DNA from: DASPLX01 sp035627375
GTDB lineage: Bacteria; Pseudomonadota; Gammaproteobacteria; Burkholderiales; Burkholderiaceae_D
Reading direction: 5' to 3'
DNA length: 64,000 bases
NCBI GenBank assembly: GCA_035627375.1
Contig: DASPLX010000091.1
Coordinates: 1 to 64,000 of the forward strand
Shown: one piece after another, positions 8,497 through 18,434 of the stretch
How positions within the stretch are numbered: the first letter of the stretch is position 1
Layout: every line of letters starts with the position of its first letter
Notes under the pieces: generated by a model
What the model was told of the DNA's origin: nothing
The model's input: the letters and a program-made list of their open reading frames with translations, nothing else
The model's database searches: none
Translations under genes and position numbers: made by a program

Positions 8497-9421
8497 CGGC
8501 GACAAGGCCGCTCGCGGCGGCCGCGTCCTGCTGACCGGCGCCAACGGTTTCACCGGCGCCTATGTGCGCGCCGAACTGGAGGCGGCCGGCTACCAGGTGG
8601 TCGGCGCCGTGGTCGGCATGCCGCGCGGGGATCACGAGGTCGCGCTCGACATCACGTCGCTCGACCTGTGCCGCAACGTGATGGAAACAGTGCGGCCGGA
8701 CTACCTGATCCACCTGGCGGCGATCAGCTTCGTGCAGCACGCCGACGCCGAAGCGTTCTACCGGGTCAATGTGCTGGGCACCTTGAACCTCCTGCAGGCG
8801 CTGGCAGATGCCGGCGTCGCTCCGCGCCGCATCCTGATCGCCAGCAGCGCCAACGTGTACGGCAACGCGGCCGGCGTCGTTTCCGAAAGCCAGCCGCCGC
8901 AGCCGGTGAATCATTACGCGACCAGCAAGCTGGCCATGGAGTGCATGGTCCGCACCTGGTGCGATCGCCTGCCCATCGTTCTCACCCGCCCGTTCAACTA
9001 CACCGGTGTCGGGCAGGAGCGGCATTTCCTGGTCCCCAAGATCGTCTCCCATTTCGTCGCGCGGGCGCCCGTGATCGAACTCGGCAATCTCGATGTCGAG
9101 CGCGACTTTTCCGATGTCCGCGTCGTGGCGCGCGCCTACCGCGCGCTGCTGGAGCGCGACTGCGCCGGCGAAATCGTCAACGTGTGCAGCGGACGCGCGC
9201 ATTCGCTGCGCGGCATCCTGGCGGCGATGGAAGCGATCGCAGGCTACGGCATCGAGGTGCGCGTCAATCCGGCGTTCGTGCGGCAGTCGGAGGTCAAGAC
9301 CCTGATCGGGTCGCCGGCCAGGCTGCATGCCATCGTCGGCGAACTCGATCCGATCCCGCTGGAGGAAACGCTGCGCTGGATGACCGCCGCGGCGTTGCCG
9401 GCATCGCGAAAGGCGGGTTGA
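8480..9421 (+). CDS. rmd: GDP-6-deoxy-D-mannose reductase (GDP-D-rhamnose synthesis)
   Basis: Extended SDR enzyme expected to reduce GDP-4-keto-6-deoxymannose to GDP-D-rhamnose. 313 aa, starting with GTG at 8480 inside the end of gmd. Motifs: LLTGANGFTGAYV (Rossmann), IASSANVYGN, and the Tyr-x3-Lys in NHYATSKLAME. The gmd partner directly upstream favours Rmd over a GDP-fucose synthase, which would need an epimerase/reductase of different type, or over a GDP-talose enzyme; stereochemistry cannot be read from sequence alone. One base separates its stop from the next glycosyltransferase. Confidence 0.85.
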   Translation: MVSPSDGDKAARGGRVLLTGANGFTGAYVRAELEAAGYQVVGAVVGMPRGDHEVALDITSLDLCRNVMETVRPDYLIHLAAISFVQHADAEAFYRVNVLGTLNLLQALADAGVAPRRILIASSANVYGNAAGVVSESQPPQPVNHYATSKLAMECMVRTWCDRLPIVLTRPFNYTGVGQERHFLVPKIVSHFVARAPVIELGNLDVERDFSDVRVVARAYRALLERDCAGEIVNVCSGRAHSLRGILAAMEAIAGYGIEVRVNPAFVRQSEVKTLIGSPARLHAIVGELDPIPLEETLRWMTAAALPASRKAG

Positions 9422-9422
9422 G

Positions 9423-10655
9423 ATGCTGGACGCGCAGATCGAAACTCGCGAACTCAAGGACGGACCGCACGACGCGCCGCCTCCGGACGCTGCCGCAATG
9501 GCGGAGGAACTGGCGAACGTCTCCATCGGCATCAATGCGGTTTCGCTGATGTCCCCGCTCACCGGCATCGGCCAATATACCTGGCAATTGCTCAAGCAGA
9601 TGCAGATGCTGAAACTGGCCCCCTGGATGTTTTACGGCACCGGCTGGAGCCGCGAGATCCGGGCCGGGGCCTTGCCCGGGATCGGCGCGGCGAAGAACCT
9701 GTTCAAGCGCATCGTGCCGCGGCCCTATGTCGCGATGCGTTTCCTCTTGAGCCGGCGTTTCGCGGCCGGGACGCGCCGCCACAAGATCCGGCTGTACCAC
9801 GATCCGAATTTCATGGCTTATCGCTTCGGCGGACCGACCATCGTGACCATCCACGACTTGTCGTGGGTGCGCTATCCGGAGACGCATCCGCCGGAGCGGG
9901 TGCGCGAGATGAATCGCCTGATGCCGGACATTGTGCGCCAGGCCGAACATATCCTGGTCGTCTCCGACTTCGTCCGGCGCGAAGTGATCGATTATTACGG
10001 CTTCGCGCCGGAACGCGTGACAACGACGCGCAACGGCGTCGCGCCGGATTTTCGTCCGATGCGCGAAGACGAATGCCGCGCCGCGCTCGCCGCCTACGGC
10101 CTGACCTTCGGCAGCTACATGCTCGCCGTCGGCACGCTCGAGCCGCGCAAGAACCTGTCTTCCGTCATCGCGGCGTTCGGCAGCCTGCCGGAGCCCGTGC
10201 GGCGCCGCTATCCGCTGGTGATCGCCGGCATGGTCGGCTGGGGCGAAGACCGCTATTCGAAGGAGCTGCGCGAGTTGATCCGCCGCGGCGAGGCGCGCAT
10301 GGCGGGCTATGTGCCGCAGGCGGCATTGCCGGCGTTGTATGCCGGCGCCCGCATGCTGCTCTATCCGTCGTTATACGAAGGCTTCGGCCTGCCGCCGCTG
10401 GAAGCGATGGCCAGCGGCGTGCCGGCGATCGTTTCGAACTGCGCCTCGCTGCCCGAGGTGGTGGGAGAGGCCGGACTGCAGGTCGAGCCGCTGGATGTGG
10501 CGGCGATCGCGGAAAACATGCGGCGCCTGGTGGAGGACGACGGTTTGCATCGCCGCCTGGCGCTGGCGGGGCGTCAGCGCGCCCTCGGGTTCTCCTGGCG
10601 CACCTGCGCGCTGGAGACGCTGGAAGTCTACCGCAAGGCGGCGGCCCGGCTGTGA
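9423..10655 (+). CDS. Glycosyltransferase family 4 (GT-B), probably a rhamnosyltransferase
   Basis: Cytoplasmic GT-B fold transferase of 410 aa. The N-terminal half holds NAVSLMSPLTGIGQYT and HDLSWVRYPE; the C-terminal nucleotide-binding half holds VGTLEPRKNL and the EX7E motif in PSLYEGFGLPPLEAMASG. A GDP-sugar donor is inferred from its place directly after gmd-rmd, similar to wbpY/wbpZ next to the A-band rhamnan genes of Pseudomonas. The first 25 residues are poorly conserved-looking and acidic; ATG 9498 (MAEELANV) is an alternative start. Acceptor and linkage are unknown. Confidence 0.85.
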   Translation: MLDAQIETRELKDGPHDAPPPDAAAMAEELANVSIGINAVSLMSPLTGIGQYTWQLLKQMQMLKLAPWMFYGTGWSREIRAGALPGIGAAKNLFKRIVPRPYVAMRFLLSRRFAAGTRRHKIRLYHDPNFMAYRFGGPTIVTIHDLSWVRYPETHPPERVREMNRLMPDIVRQAEHILVVSDFVRREVIDYYGFAPERVTTTRNGVAPDFRPMREDECRAALAAYGLTFGSYMLAVGTLEPRKNLSSVIAAFGSLPEPVRRRYPLVIAGMVGWGEDRYSKELRELIRRGEARMAGYVPQAALPALYAGARMLLYPSLYEGFGLPPLEAMASGVPAIVSNCASLPEVVGEAGLQVEPLDVAAIAENMRRLVEDDGLHRRLALAGRQRALGFSWRTCALETLEVYRKAAARL

Positions 10656-10765
10656 GGTCCGGCCCGCTGCGGCGGACGCGAACGGGGTCCGGCTCGGCAC
10701 ATCGGTTATGATGGGCAGCTTTTCGCGGCCGGCGCGGACACTTCCGCGCGTCTAAAGAACATTCA

Positions 10766-11887
10766 ATGCGCGTACTTCACGTATTCAAAACCTATTATCC
10801 GGATTCCTACGGCGGCGTCGAACAAGTCATCCGCCAACTCAGCAGCGCCGCGGCCCGCATGGGCGTCTCGAATCAGGTATTCACGCTGAGCCGGCAGGCG
10901 GCAGCGGTGCCGCTGCTGCATGACGGCGCGACGACGATCGTGCGCGTCCAGACCCACGTCGATGTGGCGTCGACGCCGATGTCCTGGGCTGCGGCCGGCG
11001 CGTTCCGCCAGGCGGTGCGCCAGGCCGACTTGATCCATTATCACTATCCGTGGCCATTCGGCGACCTGCTGCACCTGGCCGCCGGGCAATCGAGGCCTGC
11101 GATCCTGACCTATCATTCCGACGTCGTGCGCCAGCGCCTGCTGATGCCGGTCTATCGGCCCTTGATGCGGCGCTTCTTCTCCAAGGTGCGGATGATCGTG
11201 CCGACCTCGCCGAATTACCTGCAAAGCAGCGAACTGCTGCAGGAATACCGGGAGAAGACCACGGTCATTCCGATCGGGCTCGACGAGCACAGCTATCCGC
11301 AGGCGGAAGCGGAGCGCATCGATTATTGGCGCGACGAAGCGGGGCAGGATTTCTTCCTGTTCGTCGGTGTGCTGCGCTACTACAAGGGGCTGCATATCCT
11401 GCTCGATGCCTGCGCCGGCAGCCGCAGCCGCGTCGTCATCGTCGGCGCCGGTCCGGTGGAAGCGGATCTCAAGCAACAGGCGGCCCGGCTCGGCCTGACC
11501 AATGTCAGGTTCCTGGGCGCCGTGTCCGACGAGGACAAGGTCGCCTTGCTGCGCCTGAGCCGGGCGGTCGTGTTTCCGTCGCATCTGCGGTCCGAGGCCT
11601 TCGGCGTGACGCTGCTCGAAGGCGCGATGTACGGCAAGCCTCTGATCTCCTCGGAAATCGGCACCGGCAGCAGTTATGTCAATGTCGACGGCGTCACCGG
11701 CATCGTGGTGCCGCCCAACGATCCGGAGGCATTGCGCACGGCGATGCGCAGGCTGGAAGACGATCCGGCGCTGGCGGCCGACATGGGACGCAACGCGCGC
11801 GCGCGCTTCGATGCGCTGTTTACGGCGCAGCGGATGGCGGGAGCGTACGTGGAACTGTATCGCGAGGTTTTGCGGAAGGAAAAATGA
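10766..11887 (+). CDS. Glycosyltransferase family 4 (WbpZ-like)
   Basis: Second GT4 transferase, 373 aa. The N-terminus MRVLHVFKTYYPD followed by GGVEQVI is characteristic of rhamnan-type transferases such as WbpZ (recalled resemblance, not a search result). The C-terminal domain shows FVGVLRYYKGL and the EX7E motif in SEAFGVTLLEGAMYGKP. A gap of about 110 bases precedes it, and the SD (AAAGAAC) is weak. Its last four bases overlap the mutarotase start. Likely adds D-rhamnose or mannose to the lipid-linked chain. Confidence 0.84.
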   Translation: MRVLHVFKTYYPDSYGGVEQVIRQLSSAAARMGVSNQVFTLSRQAAAVPLLHDGATTIVRVQTHVDVASTPMSWAAAGAFRQAVRQADLIHYHYPWPFGDLLHLAAGQSRPAILTYHSDVVRQRLLMPVYRPLMRRFFSKVRMIVPTSPNYLQSSELLQEYREKTTVIPIGLDEHSYPQAEAERIDYWRDEAGQDFFLFVGVLRYYKGLHILLDACAGSRSRVVIVGAGPVEADLKQQAARLGLTNVRFLGAVSDEDKVALLRLSRAVVFPSHLRSEAFGVTLLEGAMYGKPLISSEIGTGSSYVNVDGVTGIVVPPNDPEALRTAMRRLEDDPALAADMGRNARARFDALFTAQRMAGAYVELYREVLRKEK

Positions 11888-12744
11888 TGCGCAAGTACAT
11901 GCATGGCGTATGGGTGACCGAAGCGCGCAGCGACGACGGAGCCGTGCTCCAGGTCGCCGATCATGGCGCCCACCTGCTTTCCTGGACCACGGCGGAAGGC
12001 GACCAAGCCTTGTATCTCAGCGGACGTTCCGGTTACGGCGGCGACCTCGCGATACGGGGAGGCGTGCCGATCATTTTCCCGCAGTTCGCCGAGCGCGGCG
12101 CCGGCCGGCGCCACGGGTTCGCGCGCACCGCGGGCTGGCGCCTCGCGTTCGCCGGGGTCGAACGAGGACGGGCCGTGGTCCGGCATGTGCTGACCTATGC
12201 CGACCTGCCGGGCAATGCCTGGCCGCATCGGTTCGAGTTGCGTTACGAAGTGGCGGCGCACGGCAACCGGTTGCATACGACATTATCGGTCGCCAATCCG
12301 TCGCCGCTGGCCTGGAGCTTCCATGCGGCCTTGCACAGCTATTGGCGCGTCGCCGATATCGCATCCGTCGGCGTGACCGGCCTATGCGATGTCGCCTATA
12401 TCGATCAGGTCGCCGAGGGCGGAGAAGCCATGCAGCGGGACGAGATCCTGCGCATCGACGGCGAGGTCGACCGCATCTATCGAAACCTGCCCGGCGACAT
12501 CGGATTGGACGATGGCGAAAGGACATTCGCGTTCGAACATCGCGGCTTCCCCGACGCGGTGGTATGGAATCCCGGCGCCGCGAAAGCCGCGGCCTTGTCC
12601 GACCTGACGCCCGGCGGCCATCGCGAATTCCTGTGCATCGAAGCCGGCGCGGTCATGCGGCCCGTGACGCTCGCGCCCGGAGAGACATGGGAGGGCAGCC
12701 AAGTGGCGCGCGTGGAAAGGCGCCGATTCAACGGCGCGGCATAG
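11884..12744 (+). CDS. D-hexose-6-phosphate mutarotase (YeaD-like aldose 1-epimerase)
   Basis: Galactose-mutarotase-fold enzyme expected to interconvert alpha and beta anomers of glucose-6-phosphate or related hexose phosphates. 286 aa from the ATG at 11884, which overlaps the stop of the upstream glycosyltransferase. Hallmarks: GGVPIIFPQFAERG, RHGFARTAGW with a conserved His, FHAALHSYWRV, and LCIEAG carrying the conserved Glu. Mutarotases of this type are usually housekeeping genes; coupling to a glycosyltransferase suggests a role in feeding sugar phosphate into nucleotide-sugar synthesis, which is inference. Confidence 0.85.
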   Translation: MMRKYMHGVWVTEARSDDGAVLQVADHGAHLLSWTTAEGDQALYLSGRSGYGGDLAIRGGVPIIFPQFAERGAGRRHGFARTAGWRLAFAGVERGRAVVRHVLTYADLPGNAWPHRFELRYEVAAHGNRLHTTLSVANPSPLAWSFHAALHSYWRVADIASVGVTGLCDVAYIDQVAEGGEAMQRDEILRIDGEVDRIYRNLPGDIGLDDGERTFAFEHRGFPDAVVWNPGAAKAAALSDLTPGGHREFLCIEAGAVMRPVTLAPGETWEGSQVARVERRRFNGAA

Positions 12745-12751
12745 ACGGGAT

Positions 12752-12789
12752 TTGCATGAATTGGTATCGGCTTGCACTAATTGGTATCG
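12752..12789 (+). repeat. Two tandem TTGCA(N2)AATTGGTATCG units, 20-bp period
   Basis: TTGCATGAATTGGTATCG (12752-12769) and TTGCACTAATTGGTATCG (12772-12789) differ only in two central bases and are spaced by two turns of the helix. Located 8 bases after the mutarotase stop and ahead of the WecA-like gene. Possible tandem operator for a transcription factor; no regulator is assigned. Confidence 0.5.
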
Positions 12790-12838
12790 CCTCTTTGGGG
12801 GAAAGCCCGTTTCTGCTTTATCATATCTGACTGTCAAT

Positions 12839-12881
12839 GTTCCCCGGAAACCGTCGGCCCAGGCGGTTTTCAGGGGAGAAC
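12839..12881 (+). promoter_or_regulatory. Bulged hairpin in leader of the WecA-like gene
   Basis: AAACCG (12848-12853) pairs with CGGTTT (12864-12869) around a 10-base loop; beyond an internal loop, GTTCCCC (12839-12845) pairs with GGG-A-GAAC (12874-12881) with one bulged A. No T-run follows, so it is not a typical terminator. Could be a leader structure or a protein site. Confidence 0.4.
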
Positions 12882-13056
12882 CGATCATCCATCAGCTCAC
12901 AGATATCGCGCAAATCCTTTCGACCGGGCAGCGAAAGGCCGCAATGATCGCGTCATGATGCCATCGGCATGCAGGTAGCGATGCCGCAAGACGGAATAGC
13001 GAAGACCGGCCTACTATTCGCTGTGGCCGGCGTTCCACGCCCAACCAGAATCCTTC

Positions 13057-14151
13057 ATGTCTTCGTTTCTCATCAGTTTCATCGTGTCAGCCCTGCTTAC
13101 CTTGCTCGTCATTAAGCAAGCGTGGATGCATGGCGCCGCGCTGGACACCGACCTCGATGGGGTGCAGAAGGTGCATGCGCGGGCCGTGCCGCGCGTCGGC
13201 GGGCTGGGCATCGCCGTGGCGGTCGCCGTGACCGCGCTCTGGACTTATCTCCGCGTGCCGGCCCTGGGCATGCCGATGCTGCTGCTGCTGGCGTGCGCGC
13301 TGGTGGCATTCTACGGCGGCATCGTCGAGGATTTCACGCAGCGCGTCAGCCCGCTGCGGCGCCTGCTGCTGACGCTGGCGGCGGCGGGCATGGGGTATTT
13401 TCTGCTCGACGCCCGCATCGAACGGATCGACTGGATCGGCGGCGTCTGGCACTTGAGCCCGCTCTTGATCGCGCTGCCGTTGACCATGTTCGCCGTGGCC
13501 GGCGTCGCCAATGCCGTCAACATCATCGACGGTTTCAACGGCCTGGCCAGCGTGGTGACGATCTGCATGCTGCTGTCGCTCGCCTATGTCGCCCTGCAGG
13601 TCAACGACATGTTCGTGCTGGTCGCCGCCCTGATGGTGGCCGGCGCCACGGCCGGCTTCCTGATCTGGAATTATCCGGTCGGCCTGATCTTCCTCGGCGA
13701 CGGCGGCGCCTACCTGATCGGCTTCATGCTCGGCGAACTGGCCGTCCTGCTGGTGATGCGCAATCCGCAGGTATCCACGTGGTATGCGGCGCTGTTGCTG
13801 ATCTACCCGGTATTCGAGACCCTGTTCTCGGTGTATCGCCGGTTGTTCCTGCGTGGAAAGTCGCCCGGCATGCCGGACGGCATCCACTTGCATAGCCTGA
13901 TCTTTCGGCGCATCGCGGTGTGGGCCGTGGGCCCCAAGGATGCCCGCGCGCTGACGCGGCGCAATGCCTTGACGTCTCCCTATCTCTGGCTGCTGTCGTT
14001 GATGGCGGTGATCCCGGCGTCGCTGTTCTGGCAATATACCGGCCTGCTGATGATGTTTTGCCTGCTGTTCGTCGGCAGCTACGTCTGGCTGTATGCGCGC
14101 ATCGTGCGCTTCAAGTCGCCGCGCTGGATGATTCTCGCCAAGCGGCGCTGA
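13057..14151 (+). CDS. Polyprenyl-phosphate glycosyl-1-phosphate transferase, WecA/WbpL-like (MraY superfamily)
   Basis: Integral membrane enzyme that transfers a HexNAc-1-phosphate from a UDP-sugar to undecaprenyl phosphate to start O-polysaccharide assembly. 364 aa with about ten hydrophobic helices. Superfamily motifs: KVHARAVPRVGG near residue 30 (usually K-x-H-x-x-x-x-P-x-x-GG), NAVNIIDGFNGLA with catalytic Asp-Gly, FLGDGGAYLIGF, and a GIHLHSLIFRR variant of the HIHH loop. The sugar (GlcNAc, FucNAc or other) is not determined. No strong SD before ATG 13057. algC follows after 19 bases. Confidence 0.88.
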   Translation: MSSFLISFIVSALLTLLVIKQAWMHGAALDTDLDGVQKVHARAVPRVGGLGIAVAVAVTALWTYLRVPALGMPMLLLLACALVAFYGGIVEDFTQRVSPLRRLLLTLAAAGMGYFLLDARIERIDWIGGVWHLSPLLIALPLTMFAVAGVANAVNIIDGFNGLASVVTICMLLSLAYVALQVNDMFVLVAALMVAGATAGFLIWNYPVGLIFLGDGGAYLIGFMLGELAVLLVMRNPQVSTWYAALLLIYPVFETLFSVYRRLFLRGKSPGMPDGIHLHSLIFRRIAVWAVGPKDARALTRRNALTSPYLWLLSLMAVIPASLFWQYTGLLMMFCLLFVGSYVWLYARIVRFKSPRWMILAKRR

Positions 14152-14170
14152 TTTTCGAATTCCTCATTGA

Positions 14171-15559
<1,389 letters not shown>

Positions 15560-15635
15560 AGCGGCGATCGGCGGCCGATGTAGGTCGAGGGGCGCGTCCT
15601 CGCATTCCACCCGCGCCTCTTGAAATGGACCCGGT

Positions 15636-16616
15636 TTGAAGATTCTGATTGTCCGCGTCTCGTCGCTCGGCGACGTGGTTCACAACATGCCGATGGTGGC
15701 CGATATCCGGCGCCGCCATCCGGATGCCGTCATCGACTGGGTGGTCGAGGAGGCCTATGCCGACCTGGTGCGGCTCAATCCCGGCGTGCGCCGGATCATT
15801 CCCTTCGCCTTGCGGCGGTGGCGCAAAAGCCTGTTGTCGCCTGCTACGCGCGCCGAGATGCGCGCCTTTCGCGCCGCCTTGCGCGAGGAAGCCTATGACC
15901 TGGTGCTCGACACCCAGGGCCTGCTGAAGACCGGCGTCGTGATGGGCATGGCGCGCCTGGCGCCGGGCGGCCGGCGCATCGGCCTGGCGAACGGCACGGA
16001 AGGCTCCGGTTATGAAGGCATCTCGCGCATCTTCCATACGATCAGCGTGCCGGTCGGCGCGCGCACTCATGCCGTCGTGCGCGCCCGCATCGTGACCGCC
16101 GCCGCCCTCGGATGCGAGGTGGAGGGCGCCGCCGATTTCAACATGAGCGCGCCGGCCCTGGCGCCGGCCTGGCTGCCGGCCGAACCGTATGCCGCGTTCT
16201 TCCACGGCACGGCGCGCGCTTCCAAGCAGTGGGCGCCGGAGCATTGGATCCGGGTCGGGCGCTTCCTGGCCTCGCGCGGCATGCGCGTGCTGCTGCCGTG
16301 GGGCGGCGAACACGAGCTGGCCGCGGCCAAGGAGCTGGCGGCGCGCATGCCGAATGCCGCCGTATTGCCGAGGCTGCCGATGATGGAAGCGGTGCTGCTA
16401 GCCCAGCGCGCGGCGCTGGCGATCGGCGTCGATACCGGCTTGACGCATATCGCCGCCGCCTACAACCGCCCCACGATCGAACTGTATTGCGACTCGCCGC
16501 GCTGGAAGACCGAAGGCAACTGGTCGTCGAACATCGTCAATCTCGGCGATGCCGGCGCGCCGCCGTCTCCGGACCAGGTCGAGGCGACGATCGCGCGCCT
16601 GCTCGGCGCGAATTGA
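15636..16616 (+). CDS. waaC: Lipopolysaccharide heptosyltransferase I
   Basis: GT9 transferase adding the first L-glycero-D-manno-heptose to Kdo2-lipid A at the cytoplasmic face. 326 aa starting at TTG 15636, which gives the family N-terminus KILIVRVSSLGDVVH. Other blocks: GLLKTGVV, FFHGTARASKQW, and the ADP-heptose-site region GVDTGLTHIAAAYNRPT. TTG is favoured because no ATG or GTG gives this N-terminus. About 110 bases precede waaA. Confidence 0.93.
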   Translation: MKILIVRVSSLGDVVHNMPMVADIRRRHPDAVIDWVVEEAYADLVRLNPGVRRIIPFALRRWRKSLLSPATRAEMRAFRAALREEAYDLVLDTQGLLKTGVVMGMARLAPGGRRIGLANGTEGSGYEGISRIFHTISVPVGARTHAVVRARIVTAAALGCEVEGAADFNMSAPALAPAWLPAEPYAAFFHGTARASKQWAPEHWIRVGRFLASRGMRVLLPWGGEHELAAAKELAARMPNAAVLPRLPMMEAVLLAQRAALAIGVDTGLTHIAAAYNRPTIELYCDSPRWKTEGNWSSNIVNLGDAGAPPSPDQVEATIARLLGAN

Positions 16617-16729
16617 TATCTTGAGCGTTCCGGCATAATACCGGCCATGAAATCCATCCTCATCATCGATCCCGCCGGCCGGCGGATCGGCACTTCTCAC
16701 CGGCGCCCGCGCGGCCGCATCCTACGCTG

Positions 16730-18001
16730 ATGCGCTTCGTCTATTCATTCTTCTGGTGCCTGGCCTTGCCGCTCGTGTTCGCGCGCCTGTGGTGGCGCGG
16801 CCGCAAGGAACCGGGGTATCGCGCGCATATCGCGGAGCGTTTCGGCTTTTACGGCGCCGCAAGAGCGACCGGTTCTGCGGAGGCGACGATCTGGGTCCAT
16901 GCCGTCTCGGTCGGCGAGACGCGCGCCGCCGAGCCGCTCATCCATGCCTTGCTGGAAGCCTATCCGCGCCACGCGATCCTCCTGACCCACATGACGCCGA
17001 CCGGAAGGGCGACCGGCCGCGCGCTGTTCGGCAAGCAGGAGCGCGTGCGGCAATCCTATCTGCCCTACGATATCGGGTTCCTGGTCGGCCGCTTTCTGCG
17101 GCATTTCCGGCCCGGCATTTGCATCCTGATGGAAACCGAGGTCTGGCCCAACCTGATCGCGCAATGCGCGCGCCATCAGGTCCACGTCGCCCTGGTCAAT
17201 GCCCGGCTGTCGGAACGATCGCTGCGCAAGGCCATGTGGCTCAAGGCGCTGATGCTGCCGGCGGCGCGGCGGATCGATTGCATCGCGGCCCAGACCGAGG
17301 CCGATGCCGAGCGAATCCGGCAGCTCGGCGCGCGCAATGTCCATGTCACCGGCAGCAGCAAGTTCGACGTGACGCCGCCCGAGGAAATGCTCGAGCGCGG
17401 CCGGCGCCTGCGGGCGCAGATCGGCAAGCGCCCGGTGCTGTCGTGCGCCATCACGCGCGAAGGCGAGGAGGCGCTGATACTCGACGCCTTGGCGGCGCAC
17501 GACATTGGCGATGCCTTGCTGCTGATCGTGCCGCGTCACCCGCAGCGTTTCGACGAAGTGGCGGCGATGATCGCGGCGCGCGGCCTGAGCGTGGCGCGCC
17601 GCTCGGCGCTCGGCCAAGACGATCTGCCGTCCGCCACCCGCGTGCTGCTGGGCGACACGATGGGCGAAATGTTCGCTTATCACTCCTCCGCCGACGTGGT
17701 GTGCATCGGCGGCAGCCTGCTGCCGCTCGGCGGGCATAACCTGATCGAAGCATGCGCCGTCGGCAAGCCGGTGCTGATCGGACCGCACACCTTCAATTTC
17801 AGCGTCGTCACGGAAGAGGCGATCGCGGCCGGCGCCGCGTTGCGGGTGCCGGACGCGGGAACGATGCTCGAACACGCCGTCCGCTTGCTGCGCGACCAGG
17901 CGAGACGCGAGGAAATGGGCGGGAAGTCGCTGGCCTTCGCGCGCCGGCATCGCGGCGCGACCGCGCGCACGTTCGCGCTGCTGCGCCCCTTCATCCGCTG
18001 A
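16730..18001 (+). CDS. waaA: 3-deoxy-D-manno-octulosonic acid transferase (Kdo transferase)
   Basis: Adds Kdo residues from CMP-Kdo to lipid IVA, on the inner leaflet of the inner membrane. 423 aa with an N-terminal membrane anchor, the HAVSVGETRAAEPLI block, METEVWPNLI, and the late GGSLLPLGGHNLIEA signature that contacts CMP-Kdo. No SD is visible; a 27-codon frame (16647-16730) ends in a TGATG overlap with this start. Convergent with the GNAT gene, one base apart. Mono- or bifunctionality cannot be read directly. Confidence 0.95.
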   Translation: MRFVYSFFWCLALPLVFARLWWRGRKEPGYRAHIAERFGFYGAARATGSAEATIWVHAVSVGETRAAEPLIHALLEAYPRHAILLTHMTPTGRATGRALFGKQERVRQSYLPYDIGFLVGRFLRHFRPGICILMETEVWPNLIAQCARHQVHVALVNARLSERSLRKAMWLKALMLPAARRIDCIAAQTEADAERIRQLGARNVHVTGSSKFDVTPPEEMLERGRRLRAQIGKRPVLSCAITREGEEALILDALAAHDIGDALLLIVPRHPQRFDEVAAMIAARGLSVARRSALGQDDLPSATRVLLGDTMGEMFAYHSSADVVCIGGSLLPLGGHNLIEACAVGKPVLIGPHTFNFSVVTEEAIAAGAALRVPDAGTMLEHAVRLLRDQARREEMGGKSLAFARRHRGATARTFALLRPFIR

Positions 18002-18002
18002 G

Positions 18003-18434
18003 CTACGCGTAGCGTTTCAGCATGAAATAGCGGTCGTGTCCCGGCGGGAAGCCGGCGATCTTGCCGACGATCTCGAAGCCGAGACGCGGATAGAAGTCGA
18101 TGCCCTGGAACGACAGCGTATCGACTTGCGCGGCGGCGCAGCCGCGCTTCTTCGCCTCCGTCTCCGCCGCCAGCATGAGGCGCCTGCCCAGCCCGGTACG
18201 GCGCTTCTTCTCGTGGACCCAGACCACTTCGATCAGGAAATGGCCGTAGATGGTGCGTCCCGACACGCCGCCGATCAGTTCGCCGTTCTCCCAGGCGAAG
18301 GCCGACAGCGGCTGCGATTGCGTCTCGCCGGCGACCGCGTTGTTGTAGGCGCGCACGCCGTCGATCAGCGCGTTGACCAGTTCCGGCTTCTTCTCGCCGG
18401 TGATCTCGATTTCAAGCGCGGCGGTTTCACGCAT
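18003..18434 (-). CDS. GNAT family N-acetyltransferase
   Basis: 143-aa GCN5-related acetyltransferase of unknown substrate. The acetyl-CoA loop is visible as RRTGLGRRLM (R-x-x-G-x-G), followed by KRGCAAAQVDTLSFQ and the terminal FYPRLGFEIVG block. Start 18434 is chosen because GGAG lies ten bases upstream; the open frame extends 12 codons further. The start lies eight bases inside the end of the RND pump gene, so it is probably translated from the same message. Confidence 0.85.
   Translation of the reverse strand: MRETAALEIEITGEKKPELVNALIDGVRAYNNAVAGETQSQPLSAFAWENGELIGGVSGRTIYGHFLIEVVWVHEKKRRTGLGRRLMLAAETEAKKRGCAAAQVDTLSFQGIDFYPRLGFEIVGKIAGFPPGHDRYFMLKRYA

Larger units (their letters stand above)
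12745..13056. other. Intergenic region with tandem repeat and hairpin
   Basis: 312 bases between the mutarotase and the WecA-like gene. No convincing gene. It contains two 18-bp near-identical units and a bulged inverted repeat, described separately, followed by about 175 bases in which I see nothing clear. Probably the promoter and leader of the downstream transferase/algC genes. Confidence 0.6.

Noticed and set aside
12752..12958. 68-codon frame in the gap before the WecA-like gene
   Set aside because: Begins inside the tandem repeat, no SD and no recognisable sequence.
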